Positions 53,114-62,659 are shown, counted from the first letter of the stretch. The stretch is DNA of 64,000 nucleotides from Mycolicibacterium fluoranthenivorans (GCF_011758805.1 NZ_JAANOW010000004.1:62001-126000); one strand, 5' to 3'. The notes: a model not told the origin generated them from the sequence alone. Translations and numbers: made by a program.

Positions 53114-55747
53114 CGTTTGACGTGGCCGCTGACGGGCCGCACCGAGGAGATCCGAGCTGTTCGAGCGGGGGTGTCGGACCCTGACTCAGCCGGCATCGTG
53201 GTGTGCGGTCCGGCCGGTATCGGCAAAAGTCGCATCGTGCGTGACGCGCTGCAGGGCACCGAGTACCGCTGGATCGTCGGCACCACCTCCGCACGCGACA
53301 TCCCGTTGGGTGCCTTCGCCGCGTGGACCACCTCGGCTGACGATGACCGACTCAAGTTGGTCCGGAGCGTGATCGACGCGGTCACCGCGTCGCCGGCGGG
53401 ACGTCCCGTCGTCATCGCGGTGGACGACGCCCACCTGCTCGACGACCTGTCGGTGTTCGTGCTGCATCAGATCGTCCAGCGCCGGGCGGCCAAACTGGTG
53501 CTGACGGTGCGCGACGGGCGGGACGGGTCCGGGGTGCCCGACAGTGTGCGGGAGATCTGGAAGGACCCCGGTCGAGCCGCGCAGACGGGCGCCGACAACC
53601 TGGCCTTCGACAGGCTCGACGTGCAGCCGCTGGCACCCCAGGAATCAGCGGAACTGCTCGCCGCCACGCTGAACGGACCGGTCGATCCCGACGCGGCCAC
53701 CCGGCTGTGGAAGCTCACCCGCGGCAACGCGCTGTACCTGCGCAACATCGTCGAGCAGGAACTCGCCGACGGCCGCCTGGAGCTCCGCGGCGGGTGCTGG
53801 CAGTGGGACGGTAAACCGGTGCTGCCCAGCAGCCTGGTGGAACTCATCGATTCCCGGTTCGGCGATCTGCCACCGGCCGTCGGCAAGGTCGTCGATGCGC
53901 TGGCGGTCGGGGAACCCATCGAGCTGGCGGCACTGCAGCGCATCACCGACCGCGAATCGGTGGAGGATGCCAACGTTCGCGGGCTGATCACCGTGGATCA
54001 CAGCGATTCCGGTGTGCAGGTTCGGATTTCGCATCCGCTGTACGGCGAGATACGCCGGATGCGGGCGCCGTCGACGACGTTGCGGCGGCTGCGTGGCCTG
54101 GTGGCGACCGAACTGGCGGCCGGACCCGATCGCGACACGACGCGCGTGGTGGTGCGCCGCGCCAGCCTCAGCCTGGATTCCGACCTGCCGCCCGATGCCG
54201 ACCTGTTCGTGCACGCGGCGCGCGGGGCGATCTGGCTGGCCGATCTGGGTCTGGCGGACCGGCTCGCGCGGGCCGCCATCGCCGGCGGAGCCGGGGCCGA
54301 CGCGCACTTCCTGCACGCCCACGCGTTGTCGTGGTCCTTTCAGGGTGAGGAGGCCGAGACCGCTCTTGCCGCGCTGACAGCGCAGAACTGGGATGACCGC
54401 GACCGCGCGAGATTCGCCTATCTGCGGGCCACCAACCTGCTGTGGGCGCTGAGCCGGCCGGACTGCGCCAAGGCCCATATCGATGCGGTGTCGGTCGGAC
54501 CCGAGGGCCGCAGCTGGATCGACGCCTTTCTGGTCATCTACTGGTTCGCCACCGACCAACCCGAGGCCGCACTGGAGGCGGCCAAGGTCCTGAACCTGGC
54601 CGAACTGCCGGGCGTGGTCGGCGCCGAGACGGCCTTCGCACTGACCGCCGTCACCGGCGACGCGGGCCGCACGTCCGAGGCGCTGAAAGCGGCAGAGACC
54701 GGCTACACCGCCACTGTGCGCGCCCACGATGCGCCCCCTATGCGGTTCAACATCGCCGATGCCGAGCTCAGTGCTCTGCTCCTGGCGGGCCGGCTCAGCG
54801 ACGTGTGGCCCGTGGCCGAGCGCGTCCGCGAGCAATCTGCGGAACTGCCCGGGGCCGCCCACGCACTCGGCGCGGCGATCGCCGGCCGGGCGGCGCTGGG
54901 GACCGGCAGATTGCACGAGGCCTGCAGCCTGCTGAACCAGGCGGCCGTGGCGTTTGCCACCAACCACTCCACCGGGTGGGGCTACCGGTACAACGTCGTG
55001 CGTGCCACCGCGCTCGCGATGCAGGGTCGAAGCGCCGAGGCCACCGCGATCCTCGACGAGATCGACGCCCAGCAGCGCCCGTTCCGGTCCCTGGACTACG
55101 AGCGCAGTATCGGTAGGGCCTGGGTCGCGGCGGGTCAGGGTGTGGTGAGCGAGGCCGCGAACATCTTGTCGGCAGCCGCGGACACCGCGGCGGCCAAGGG
55201 CCAGTTCGCCGCCGAGGTGATGTGCCTGCAATTGGCCACGCAGTTCGGTGCGCACTCCCATCGCGCCAGGTTGGCCGAGCTGGCCGCGGTGACCGAAGGT
55301 CCCCGAGCCGGCCTGGCCGCCCGATTCGCCGCCGCGCTGCACAATGACGATGCCACCGAATTGAGCGCGGTGTCAGAGGAATTCGAGGCGATGGGCGATC
55401 TGGCTGCGGCGATGGACGCCGCCGCGCACGCGGCGATCTCACACCGCGCCCACGACCGGCGCGGTTCGGCCTTGAGCTGCTCGGTGCGCGCCGAAGCGCT
55501 GGCAGCGCAGAGCGGGGTGGTCACCCCGGCGCTGCTGCAGGCCGCCGACCCGTTCCCGCTCACCGCACGCGAATGCGAGGTCGTGGCGCTGGTCGCGGTG
55601 CCGCTGCCCACCAAGGCGATCGCCGAACGGCTGCACCTGTCCGCGCGCACGGTCGAAGGCCACGTGTACCGGGCCATGCACAAGACCGGCACGACCACCC
55701 GCGAGGAACTGGCCGAGCTGTGGCGTAAGCGGCGGCGCACGGAGTAA
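53111..55747 (+). CDS. LuxR-family ATP-binding regulator (LAL-like)
   Basis: An 878-residue regulator. An AAA-type P-loop GPAGIGKS lies near 34-41 with Walker B VVIAVDDAHLLDD near 100. A long TPR-like helical middle follows (about 330-790), then a C-terminal LuxR helix-turn-helix (about 815-875, PLTARECEVVALVAVPLPTKAIAERLHLSARTVEGHVYR). LAL proteins sense a ligand and activate a neighbouring operon. It lies upstream of the FAD dehydrogenase/arylsulfatase pair, which has its own promoter and may be its target. Ligand unknown. Confidence 0.9.
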   Translation: MRLTWPLTGRTEEIRAVRAGVSDPDSAGIVVCGPAGIGKSRIVRDALQGTEYRWIVGTTSARDIPLGAFAAWTTSADDDRLKLVRSVIDAVTASPAGRPVVIAVDDAHLLDDLSVFVLHQIVQRRAAKLVLTVRDGRDGSGVPDSVREIWKDPGRAAQTGADNLAFDRLDVQPLAPQESAELLAATLNGPVDPDAATRLWKLTRGNALYLRNIVEQELADGRLELRGGCWQWDGKPVLPSSLVELIDSRFGDLPPAVGKVVDALAVGEPIELAALQRITDRESVEDANVRGLITVDHSDSGVQVRISHPLYGEIRRMRAPSTTLRRLRGLVATELAAGPDRDTTRVVVRRASLSLDSDLPPDADLFVHAARGAIWLADLGLADRLARAAIAGGAGADAHFLHAHALSWSFQGEEAETALAALTAQNWDDRDRARFAYLRATNLLWALSRPDCAKAHIDAVSVGPEGRSWIDAFLVIYWFATDQPEAALEAAKVLNLAELPGVVGAETAFALTAVTGDAGRTSEALKAAETGYTATVRAHDAPPMRFNIADAELSALLLAGRLSDVWPVAERVREQSAELPGAAHALGAAIAGRAALGTGRLHEACSLLNQAAVAFATNHSTGWGYRYNVVRATALAMQGRSAEATAILDEIDAQQRPFRSLDYERSIGRAWVAAGQGVVSEAANILSAAADTAAAKGQFAAEVMCLQLATQFGAHSHRARLAELAAVTEGPRAGLAARFAAALHNDDATELSAVSEEFEAMGDLAAAMDAAAHAAISHRAHDRRGSALSCSVRAEALAAQSGVVTPALLQAADPFPLTARECEVVALVAVPLPTKAIAERLHLSARTVEGHVYRAMHKTGTTTREELAELWRKRRRTE

Positions 55748-55771
55748 AACCCCCAGCGGTGGCGCCGGCCA

Positions 55772-55786
55772 TACACTGGCCCGGTG
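55772..55786 (+). promoter_or_regulatory. leaderless-type -10 of the FAD dehydrogenase gene
   Basis: TACACT (55772-55777), six bases, then GTG at 55784. Confidence 0.5.
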
Positions 55787-57148
55787 AGTTCCACCCTGGA
55801 CAGCCTGATCGCGGCATTGCCCGAGGGCACCGTGGTCACCGATCCCGATATCGTCGCCTCCTACCGGCAGGACCGTGCCGCCGATCCTCACGCCGGGACC
55901 GCATTGGCCGTGGTCCGGCCGACCCGCACCGAAGAGGTGCAGGCGGTACTGCGCTGGGCCACCGGCCATCAGATCGCGGTGATCCCGCGGGGCGCGGGCA
56001 CGGGGCTCTCCGGTGGCGCCACCGCACTCGACGGCGCCATCGTGCTGTCCACCGAGCGGATGCGCGATATCACCGTCGACACCGCCACCCGGACCGCCGT
56101 CGCACAACCGGGGCTGCTCAACGCCGAGGTGAAGAAGGCGGTCGCGGCCCACGGGCTGTGGTACCCGCCGGATCCGTCGTCGTTCGAGATCTGCAGTATC
56201 GGCGGCAACATCGCCACCAACGCCGGTGGCCTGTGCTGTGTGAAATACGGTGTCACCACCGATTACGTGCTCGGCCTGCAGGTGGTGCTGGCCGACGGCA
56301 CCGCCGTGCGGCTCGGCGGCCCACGGCTCAAGGACGTCGCCGGCCTGAGCCTGACCAAGTTGTTCGTCGGCAGCGAGGGCACGCTCGGTGTCATCACCGA
56401 GGTGACGCTGAAACTGCTTCCCGCCCAGCACAGCCCGTGCACGGTGGTGGCGTCCTTCGACTCGGTGGAGGCCGCGGCCCGGGCGGTGGTGACGATCACC
56501 GGCAAGATCCGGCCGTCGATGCTCGAGTTCATGGACTCGGTCGCCATCAACGCCGTCGAGGACAAGCTGAAGATGGGGCTGGACCGCAACGCTGCGGCGA
56601 TGATGGTGGCCGCTTCGGACGAGCGTGGCCCGGCGGGTGGGGCGGACGCCGAGTTCATGGCACAGGTCTTCACCGACAACGGCGCCACCGAGGTCTTCTC
56701 GACATCCGATCCGGAGGAGGGCGAGGCGTTCGTGGCCGCCCGGCGGTACGCGATCCCGGCGGTAGAGGCCAAAGGCTCACTGCTCCTTGAGGATGTCGGC
56801 GTGCCGCTGCCGGCGCTGGCCGATCTGGTCTCCGGGATCGCGAAGATCGCGGCGCAGCGTGAGGTGTTGATCTCGGTGATCGCCCATGCCGGCGACGGCA
56901 ACACGCATCCGCTGATCGTGTTCGATCCCGCCGATACCGATATGGCGCAGCGCGCCGAACTCGCGTTCGGCGAGATCATGGATCTTGCCGTCGCATTGGG
57001 CGGCACCATCACCGGTGAACACGGTGTGGGCCGGCTCAAGCGCCCCTGGCTGGCGGGGCAGATCGGGCCGGAGGCAATGGAACTCAATCGGCGGATCAAG
57101 GATGCCCTGGACCCCGCCGGCATCCTCAACCCGGGAGCGGGGATCTAA
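55784..57148 (+). CDS. FAD-linked oxidase, GlcD / D-lactate dehydrogenase type (Rv1257c type)
   Basis: A 454-residue protein of the VAO/PCMH flavoprotein family. The FAD-binding core has IPRGAGTGLSGGATALDGAIVLS and GGNIATNAGGLCCVKYG. The C-terminal FAD-oxidase domain ends with GDGNTHPLIVF, ITGEHGVGRLKRPWL and LDPAGILNPG. Relatives oxidise glycolate, D-lactate or D-2-hydroxy acids and pass electrons to the respiratory chain. The arylsulfatase gene begins 2 bases after its stop, so the two are co-transcribed. Corresponds to Rv1257c as recalled. Confidence 0.92.
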   Translation: MSSTLDSLIAALPEGTVVTDPDIVASYRQDRAADPHAGTALAVVRPTRTEEVQAVLRWATGHQIAVIPRGAGTGLSGGATALDGAIVLSTERMRDITVDTATRTAVAQPGLLNAEVKKAVAAHGLWYPPDPSSFEICSIGGNIATNAGGLCCVKYGVTTDYVLGLQVVLADGTAVRLGGPRLKDVAGLSLTKLFVGSEGTLGVITEVTLKLLPAQHSPCTVVASFDSVEAAARAVVTITGKIRPSMLEFMDSVAINAVEDKLKMGLDRNAAAMMVAASDERGPAGGADAEFMAQVFTDNGATEVFSTSDPEEGEAFVAARRYAIPAVEAKGSLLLEDVGVPLPALADLVSGIAKIAAQREVLISVIAHAGDGNTHPLIVFDPADTDMAQRAELAFGEIMDLAVALGGTITGEHGVGRLKRPWLAGQIGPEAMELNRRIKDALDPAGILNPGAGI

Positions 57149-57150
57149 CC

Positions 57151-59493
57151 ATGTCCTTCGAGGGAATCGTCGCCACCGATGTCCGGGACTCCACCCCGGA
57201 TTGGTCGCCCTATCGCGGGGCGCAGGCTCCCGCGGGGGCACCCAATGTGCTGTACCTGCTGTGGGATGACACCGGGATCGCCACCTGGGACTGCTACGGC
57301 GGCCTGGTCGACATGCCGAATCTACGCCGGATCGCCGACCGCGGAGTCCGGTTGACCCAATTCCACACCACCGCACTGTGTTCCCCCACCCGGGCCGCAT
57401 TGTTGACGGGCCGCAACCCCACCAGCGTCGGGGTGGCGTCGGTGCTCAACCTGGCCGACGGCTTCCCCGGACACCATGGCCGCATCCCCGCGGAGTCGGC
57501 GCTGCTGTCCGAGGTGCTCTCCGAGCGCGGCTGGTCGACCTACGCCGTCGGGAAATGGCATCTGGCGCCCATCGAGGACTGCCAGGCCGCGGGCTCCCGA
57601 CGGTACTGGCCACTGCGCCGCGGATTCGACCGGTTCTACGGATTTCTCGACGGGATGACCGACCAGTGGTACCCCACCCTGGTCCGGGACAACGACCCGA
57701 TCGATCCGCCGGCCAGCCCGGAGCAGGGCTATCACCTGTCCAAAGACCTGGCCGACAACGCCATCGGGTTCCTTCGCGATCACCGTGCGGCCGCACCCGA
57801 CAAGCCGTGGTTCATGTATCTGTGCCCGGGCGCCGGCCACTCCCCCCATCAGGTCGCCCCCGAGTGGGCCGACCGGTACTCCGGCAACTTCGATATGGGC
57901 TACGAGCGCTACCGCGAGATCGCCCTGGCCAACCAGAAGGCCCTCGGCCTGCTCCCGCCGGACACCGAGCTGTCCCCGATGAATCCGTACGCCGACGCCA
58001 CCAGCCCGGACGGAATTCCCTGGCCGGACAATGAGAATGTCCGGCCGTGGGATTCGTTGTCCGAGGACGACAAACGGGTGTCCTGCCGGATGGCCGAGGT
58101 GTTCGCCGGGTTCTTGTCCTACACCGATGCGCAGATCGGCCGGATCCTGGACCACCTGGAGGACACCGGCCAACTCGACAACACCCTCGTGGTCGTCATG
58201 TCCGACAACGGGGCCAGCGGCGAAGGCGGCCCGAACGGCACCCTGGACGAATCGGTACCGATGCTCGGCGGATCCCACACCACCGAGGACGGCCTACGCC
58301 TGTTCGGCGAACTCGGCGGCCCGGCCACGGCGATGAACTACTCGAACGGCTGGGCCATGGCGTTCAACACGCCGTACAAGCTGTTCAAGCGGTACGCCTC
58401 GCACGAGGGCGGGATCGCCGACCCGTGCATCGTCTCCTGGCCGGCCCAACTGTCCGCCCACGGCGCGGTCCGCGACCACTACGCCCATGTCAGCGATGTC
58501 ACCCCGACGGTGTATGACCTGCTCGGCATCGGCGACATCACCACCGTCAACGGTATCGAACAGACGCCGTTGGAGGGTACGAGTTTCGCTGGCGCACTGC
58601 GGGATACCGTTTCCGGCACCGGTAAGCACACCCAGTTCTACTCGATGATGGGTACCCGCGGCATCTGGCACGACGGCTGGTTCGCGGGCACCGTGCATCC
58701 GCCCACCGCGGCCGGACCGCGCGGCTGGGCGGCATTCGACCGGGATCGCTGGGAGCTGTTCCACATCGAGACCGACCGCAGCCAGATCCATGACCTGTCC
58801 GCGCAACATCCCGACAAACTGGCCGACTTGCAGGCACTCTGGCACGAGCAGGCCCTGCAATTCCGGGCCTATCCGTTGACCGACCTGAGCGTGCAGGAGA
58901 TCGTGCTGCGCGCGGCCGCCACGATCGGCGAGCCCGCGTCTCGGGCGGTGTTCTACCCGGGCACTCCGGCCGGGCACACGGCGTTTCGCGGGTTGGTGCG
59001 TGGCAGGTCGTTCACGTTGCAGGCGGCGGTATCGCTCGAGCGACCGGGCGCCGAGGGGGTGCTGTTCTCCCAGGGCAACCGCACGGGCGGGCAGGTGCTG
59101 TTCCTGGCGGATGGGCATCTGCACTATGTGTGCAACGCGGGCGGGCAGGAGCAGAAGGTCACCTCGGCGCAACCGATTCCGTTGGGACGCAGACTCTTCG
59201 AGGTGCGTTACTCCCGCACCGGCGCGGTCGAGGGCACCATGGACATGGTCGGCGATGTCGCATTACTGGTCGACGGACAGCCAGCGGGGACGGCGACCCA
59301 GGTGCGGATGACCGGGCTGGACATCATGCAAACCGTCTCGGCGGGCCGCGGTGTCACCTACTCGGTATCGGCTGCGTACACCTCGCCGTTCCCCTTCACC
59401 GGCGGCGGATTCGACGAGGTCGTCCTCGATTTCACCGGCCGCGACACACATGACGACGGCGCCGTGGTCGATACCGCCTTCAGACGGGATTGA
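57151..59493 (+). CDS. type I arylsulfatase
   Basis: A 780-residue sulfatase. The signature CSPTRAALLTG starts at Cys77, the residue converted to formylglycine. Other metal and sulfate ligands appear in LLWDDTG, VGKWHL and VMSDNGASGEGG. Beyond about 600 there is a beta-rich C-terminal domain (GRSFTLQAAVSLERPGAEGVLFSQG) also found in large mycobacterial AtsA-like enzymes. No signal peptide is evident, so it is probably cytosolic. It releases sulfate from sulfate esters, feeding the sulfate genes elsewhere in the window; the formylglycine-generating enzyme is not encoded here. Confidence 0.93.
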   Translation: MSFEGIVATDVRDSTPDWSPYRGAQAPAGAPNVLYLLWDDTGIATWDCYGGLVDMPNLRRIADRGVRLTQFHTTALCSPTRAALLTGRNPTSVGVASVLNLADGFPGHHGRIPAESALLSEVLSERGWSTYAVGKWHLAPIEDCQAAGSRRYWPLRRGFDRFYGFLDGMTDQWYPTLVRDNDPIDPPASPEQGYHLSKDLADNAIGFLRDHRAAAPDKPWFMYLCPGAGHSPHQVAPEWADRYSGNFDMGYERYREIALANQKALGLLPPDTELSPMNPYADATSPDGIPWPDNENVRPWDSLSEDDKRVSCRMAEVFAGFLSYTDAQIGRILDHLEDTGQLDNTLVVVMSDNGASGEGGPNGTLDESVPMLGGSHTTEDGLRLFGELGGPATAMNYSNGWAMAFNTPYKLFKRYASHEGGIADPCIVSWPAQLSAHGAVRDHYAHVSDVTPTVYDLLGIGDITTVNGIEQTPLEGTSFAGALRDTVSGTGKHTQFYSMMGTRGIWHDGWFAGTVHPPTAAGPRGWAAFDRDRWELFHIETDRSQIHDLSAQHPDKLADLQALWHEQALQFRAYPLTDLSVQEIVLRAAATIGEPASRAVFYPGTPAGHTAFRGLVRGRSFTLQAAVSLERPGAEGVLFSQGNRTGGQVLFLADGHLHYVCNAGGQEQKVTSAQPIPLGRRLFEVRYSRTGAVEGTMDMVGDVALLVDGQPAGTATQVRMTGLDIMQTVSAGRGVTYSVSAAYTSPFPFTGGGFDEVVLDFTGRDTHDDGAVVDTAFRRD

Positions 59494-59533
59494 CACCTGC
59501 GACGTCGCACGCCCTGATTTCGGGTGCGGGTAT

Positions 59534-59559
59534 CGCCGGGTGCCGTGAGGGCCCCGGCG
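59534..59559. terminator. hairpin between convergent sulfatase and YdcF genes
   Basis: CGCCGGG (59534-59540) and CCCGGCG (59553-59559) can pair around a 12-base loop. It lies in the 66-base gap between two convergent stops. No U-tract is present. Confidence 0.35.
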
Positions 59560-60126
59560 TCAGCTGATCGGGACCAGCGGGCTGAGCACATCGTGCACGA
59601 ACTGCACGATGTTGGTCTGCGGTGATCCGTCCGGAAAGCTCACCGTGGCCAGCAGGTTGCCACCGGCGTCGACGAAGTTCCCGTCGGCCCGGTCCTGATG
59701 GGTCGACGACGTCACCAGGATGATGCCCGACGTGCCGGCCTGTTTGGCCAGCGGCACCGAGAACTGCGCGTTCTGGACGGTGCTGTTGGCCTTGTCCTCC
59801 TTGATGATCCGGTCGGCCGGAAAGCCGAGCGTCTTCAGCAGGAAGCTCATCGTGCCGGCTTCGGTCTTTCCGTTCTTCGGGTTGCCGCCGGTGACGATGA
59901 TCGGTGACTGCGGGAACATCTGGGCCACCGCCAGACCGGTGAGGACACGGCGCCGCAGGATCGGGCGCATGTCACCCTGCGGTGTGAGGCCGTAGCCGAG
60001 GATCACGATCGCCGGCTTGGAGAAGTCCTTACCCCCCGGCGCGGGTGCCGCCTGGGCCACCGGAGCGATACCACCCCACAGACCCGCAAGTGCCAGCACC
60101 ACCGCCACAATCCGGCTACGCATCAC
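59560..60126 (-). CDS. exported YdcF/DUF218-like protein
   Basis: A 188-residue protein with a cleavable-looking signal peptide (about 1-27, ending VAQAAPA). A DUF218 fold follows: AIVILGYGLTPQGDMRPILRRRV, IIVTGGNPKNGKTEAGTMSFLL, and a late SSTHQDRA. DUF218/YdcF proteins bind nucleotides or act on envelope precursors; the function is uncertain. The start may be GTG 60126 or the adjacent ATG 60123; a GAGGGG 8 nt before the GTG favours the first. Confidence 0.85.
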   Translation of the reverse strand: MMRSRIVAVVLALAGLWGGIAPVAQAAPAPGGKDFSKPAIVILGYGLTPQGDMRPILRRRVLTGLAVAQMFPQSPIIVTGGNPKNGKTEAGTMSFLLKTLGFPADRIIKEDKANSTVQNAQFSVPLAKQAGTSGIILVTSSTHQDRADGNFVDAGGNLLATVSFPDGSPQTNIVQFVHDVLSPLVPIS

Positions 60127-60257
60127 CGTAGATTCCCCTCGTCACTATTTGACGTTAGCGCCACTAAGGGTTCGTCGCACCGACGCGCGCCGGTGTTACG
60201 TCAACTGCGGTGTGGAACACTCCAAAGACACCACGAGTGGACAAGACGGAGGGGCCG

Positions 60258-60641
60258 ATGAGCCAGCAAGATTCGGACGCCAGGGCGACTTCCGCGGCGA
60301 ACACGTGCGAAATCGTCGAGCGCCGGGTCGGGGCCGTCACCGTCATCGAGGTGTCGGGAACGGTCGACATGATCACGTCCCCGCAGCTGGAGGCAGCGCT
60401 CACCTCAGCCATGACGGGCGCACCGCAGGCCATCGTGGTGGACCTCAGTGCCGTCACGTTCCTGGCGTCGACCGGCATGGGTGTGCTGATAGCGGCGCAC
60501 GACAAGCTCCCGGCCACCACACCGCTGGCAGTGGTCGCCGACGGACCCGCCACCAGCCGGCCGCTCGATCTGATCGGCTTCGCCGACGTCCTGAACATGC
60601 GGCCCACGCTGGATGAGGCGCTGAGCGCCGTCACGAGCTGA
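60258..60641 (+). CDS. STAS-domain anti-anti-sigma factor
   Basis: A 127-residue STAS protein. It has the usual strand EVSGTVDMITSPQLEAAL and the loop DLSAVTFLASTGMGVLIAAH, which holds the Ser/Thr that anti-sigma kinases phosphorylate (TFLAST). It would bind an anti-sigma factor and free a sigma factor, probably of the SigF type. No cognate kinase or sigma gene is in the window. The start is supported by GGAGGGG at 60248-60254. Confidence 0.87.
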   Translation: MSQQDSDARATSAANTCEIVERRVGAVTVIEVSGTVDMITSPQLEAALTSAMTGAPQAIVVDLSAVTFLASTGMGVLIAAHDKLPATTPLAVVADGPATSRPLDLIGFADVLNMRPTLDEALSAVTS

Positions 60642-60665
60642 GCGCGGCGACTCTTTACCCGGCGT

Positions 60666-61274
60666 CTACAGCCCGGTCGGCACGACCTTGCCGTTGACCG
60701 TCACCTCGACCTGACCGGTCTGGGGATCGAAGGAAATCCTGCCGTGCTCGAACGTCGTGACGAGAAGCCCGTCGTCGGCGTTTTCGTCGCTGGTCGGGAC
60801 GCCCAGCGGACCTGCCGACCCGTTCTCGCCCGTGATCGCGGGCACGCCGTCCGGGTCGCGCTGGACATTCCACGCCTCCCGGATCTTGCCCCAGGTGAGG
60901 TACGCGGGCGTGCCGTCGTCACCGTTCTTGGCCACGATCACGCCGCCCTGAAACTGCTGGAACACCACCCCGCTGTCACGCGTTCCGGCGTTGTGGTCGC
61001 CCGTCAGTGCCAGGCCGAGAGCGTCCTTCTGACTCGGGGTGGCCGAGGCGTACCTGACCGCGATGGGGCCGGTCAGCGTGACCTCGACGTCCCTGTCCCC
61101 GATCAGTTTCACCTCGGTGGGCGGCACCGGGGCCTCGGACGTGGCGACCAATCCCACCTGAGGCGGTACGGACGCCCCGACGTTGTCGCCGTTGCTGTAG
61201 ACCAGGGTCATCAGCGCGACGGCAGCCACGCCGCCGGCGGCGCACGCGGCACGGCGGTATGCGGTCGTCCCCAT
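60666..61274 (-). CDS. exported protein with LGFP-like repeat
   Basis: A 202-residue protein with one N-terminal hydrophobic helix (about 8-28). A C-terminal region reads like LGFP repeats (GGVIVAKNGDDGTPAYLTWGKIREAW, GPLGVPTSDE, GLLVTTFEHGRISFDPQTGQVEVTVNG). LGFP repeats occur in mycolate-layer and secreted actinobacterial proteins and may bind the cell wall. The start is set by GAGAGGAA just before the ATG at 61274. It is divergent from cyp130. Confidence 0.82.
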   Translation of the reverse strand: MGTTAYRRAACAAGGVAAVALMTLVYSNGDNVGASVPPQVGLVATSEAPVPPTEVKLIGDRDVEVTLTGPIAVRYASATPSQKDALGLALTGDHNAGTRDSGVVFQQFQGGVIVAKNGDDGTPAYLTWGKIREAWNVQRDPDGVPAITGENGSAGPLGVPTSDENADDGLLVTTFEHGRISFDPQTGQVEVTVNGKVVPTGL

Positions 61275-61392
61275 GGATTCCTCTCTCGGGTCTGCCGGCC
61301 TGGGCGGATCGACTACCAAGCTACTTGGGTGTCACAGATCTTGTTGCCCCAGGACCATTGACACCTACATCCATCTGTCATACACATAAGAC

Positions 61393-62658
61393 ATGTCACT
61401 CGATGTGTCTCACGCGCCTCGCTTCCAGCTTGCCGGCGCGGACACCTGGGCCGACCCGTTCGCGCTGTACGCCGCACTGCGCGACCACGACCCGGTCCAC
61501 CACGTCATTCCGGACAATCCCGAGCACGACTATTACGTGCTGTCCCGGCACGCCGACATCTTCACGGCGGCCCGCGACCACGAGACGTTCTCCTCGGCGC
61601 GGGGGCTCACCGTCAACTACGGCGAGCTGGAAATGATTGGGCTGCAGGATAATCCGCCGATGGTCATGCAGGACCCGCCAGCGCACACCGAGTTCCGCAA
61701 GCTGGTGTCCCGCGGCTTCACCCCGCGGCAGGTCGAGGCCGTGGAACCCAAGGTCCGCCAGTTCGTCGTCGAGCGCATCGAGGGGTTGCGTTCGAACGGC
61801 GGCGGCGACATCGTCACCGAACTGTTCAAGCCGTTGCCGTCGATGGTGGTCGCGCACTACCTCGGCGTGCCGGAGGAGGACCGCGACCAGTTCGACGGCT
61901 GGACCGAGGCCATCGTGGCGGCCAACACCGCCGAGGGCGGGATCACCGGCGCGCTGGAGACACTCGGCGAGGCACTCGGTTCGATGATGGCGTACTTCAC
62001 CGCCCTCATCGAACGGCGCCGGGTCGAACCGGAGGATGACACGGTCTCGCACCTGGTGGCCGCGGGTATCGGTGCCGACGGTGACATCGCCGGGGTGCTG
62101 TCCATTCTGGCGTTCACCTTCACGATGGTCACCGGCGGCAACGACACCACCACCGGGATGCTTGGCGGCTCAGTGCAACTGCTGCACCGGCGGCCCGATC
62201 AACGACGGCTGCTCGCCCGGCAACCGGAGCTGATCCCCGATGCCGTCGACGAATTCCTGCGGCTGACCTCGCCGGTACAGGGCCTGGCCCGCACCGTCAC
62301 CCGCGACGTCACGATCGGCGACACCACCATTCCTGCCGACCGCAAGGTGTTGCTCTTGTACGGTTCGGGCAACCGGGACGAGCGGCAGTACGGACCCGAC
62401 GCCGCCGAACTGGACGTGACTCGCCGACCGCGCAACATCCTCACGTTCAGCCACGGCGCGCACCACTGCCTGGGCGCCGCCGCGGCGCGGATGCAGTCCC
62501 GGGTCGCACTCGAGGAATTGCTCACCCGCATACCGGAATTCACCGTGGACGAGGACGATATCGTCTGGGCCGGTGGCAGTTACGTGCGCCGGCCGCTGTC
62601 GGTGCCTTTCACGGTGGGGCGGCGGGCTGGAGCGCAGCGACCCGGGGTATCGATCTGA
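61393..62658 (+). CDS. cyp130: cytochrome P450 Cyp130
   Basis: A 421-residue P450 nearly identical in pattern to M. tuberculosis Cyp130 as recalled (RDHDPVHHV, GLTVNYGELEMIGL, PPMVMQDPP, ELFKPLPSMVVAHYLGVPEED). The I-helix oxygen-binding motif is VTGGNDTTTG, the EFLR-type ExxR is present, and the heme loop FSHGAHHCLG holds Cys359. The physiological substrate is unknown. A TACACA hexamer lies 6 nt before the ATG (a weaker leaderless -10), and ACACAT/ATGTGT flank the start codon, a possible TetR operator. The TetR gene follows after one base. Confidence 0.95.
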   Translation: MSLDVSHAPRFQLAGADTWADPFALYAALRDHDPVHHVIPDNPEHDYYVLSRHADIFTAARDHETFSSARGLTVNYGELEMIGLQDNPPMVMQDPPAHTEFRKLVSRGFTPRQVEAVEPKVRQFVVERIEGLRSNGGGDIVTELFKPLPSMVVAHYLGVPEEDRDQFDGWTEAIVAANTAEGGITGALETLGEALGSMMAYFTALIERRRVEPEDDTVSHLVAAGIGADGDIAGVLSILAFTFTMVTGGNDTTTGMLGGSVQLLHRRPDQRRLLARQPELIPDAVDEFLRLTSPVQGLARTVTRDVTIGDTTIPADRKVLLLYGSGNRDERQYGPDAAELDVTRRPRNILTFSHGAHHCLGAAAARMQSRVALEELLTRIPEFTVDEDDIVWAGGSYVRRPLSVPFTVGRRAGAQRPGVSI

Positions 62659-62659
62659 G

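Noticed and set aside
53645..55342. 565-codon frame opposite the LuxR-type regulator
   Set aside because: No domain and Gly/Arg/Gln-rich composition typical of antisense frames in high-GC DNA.
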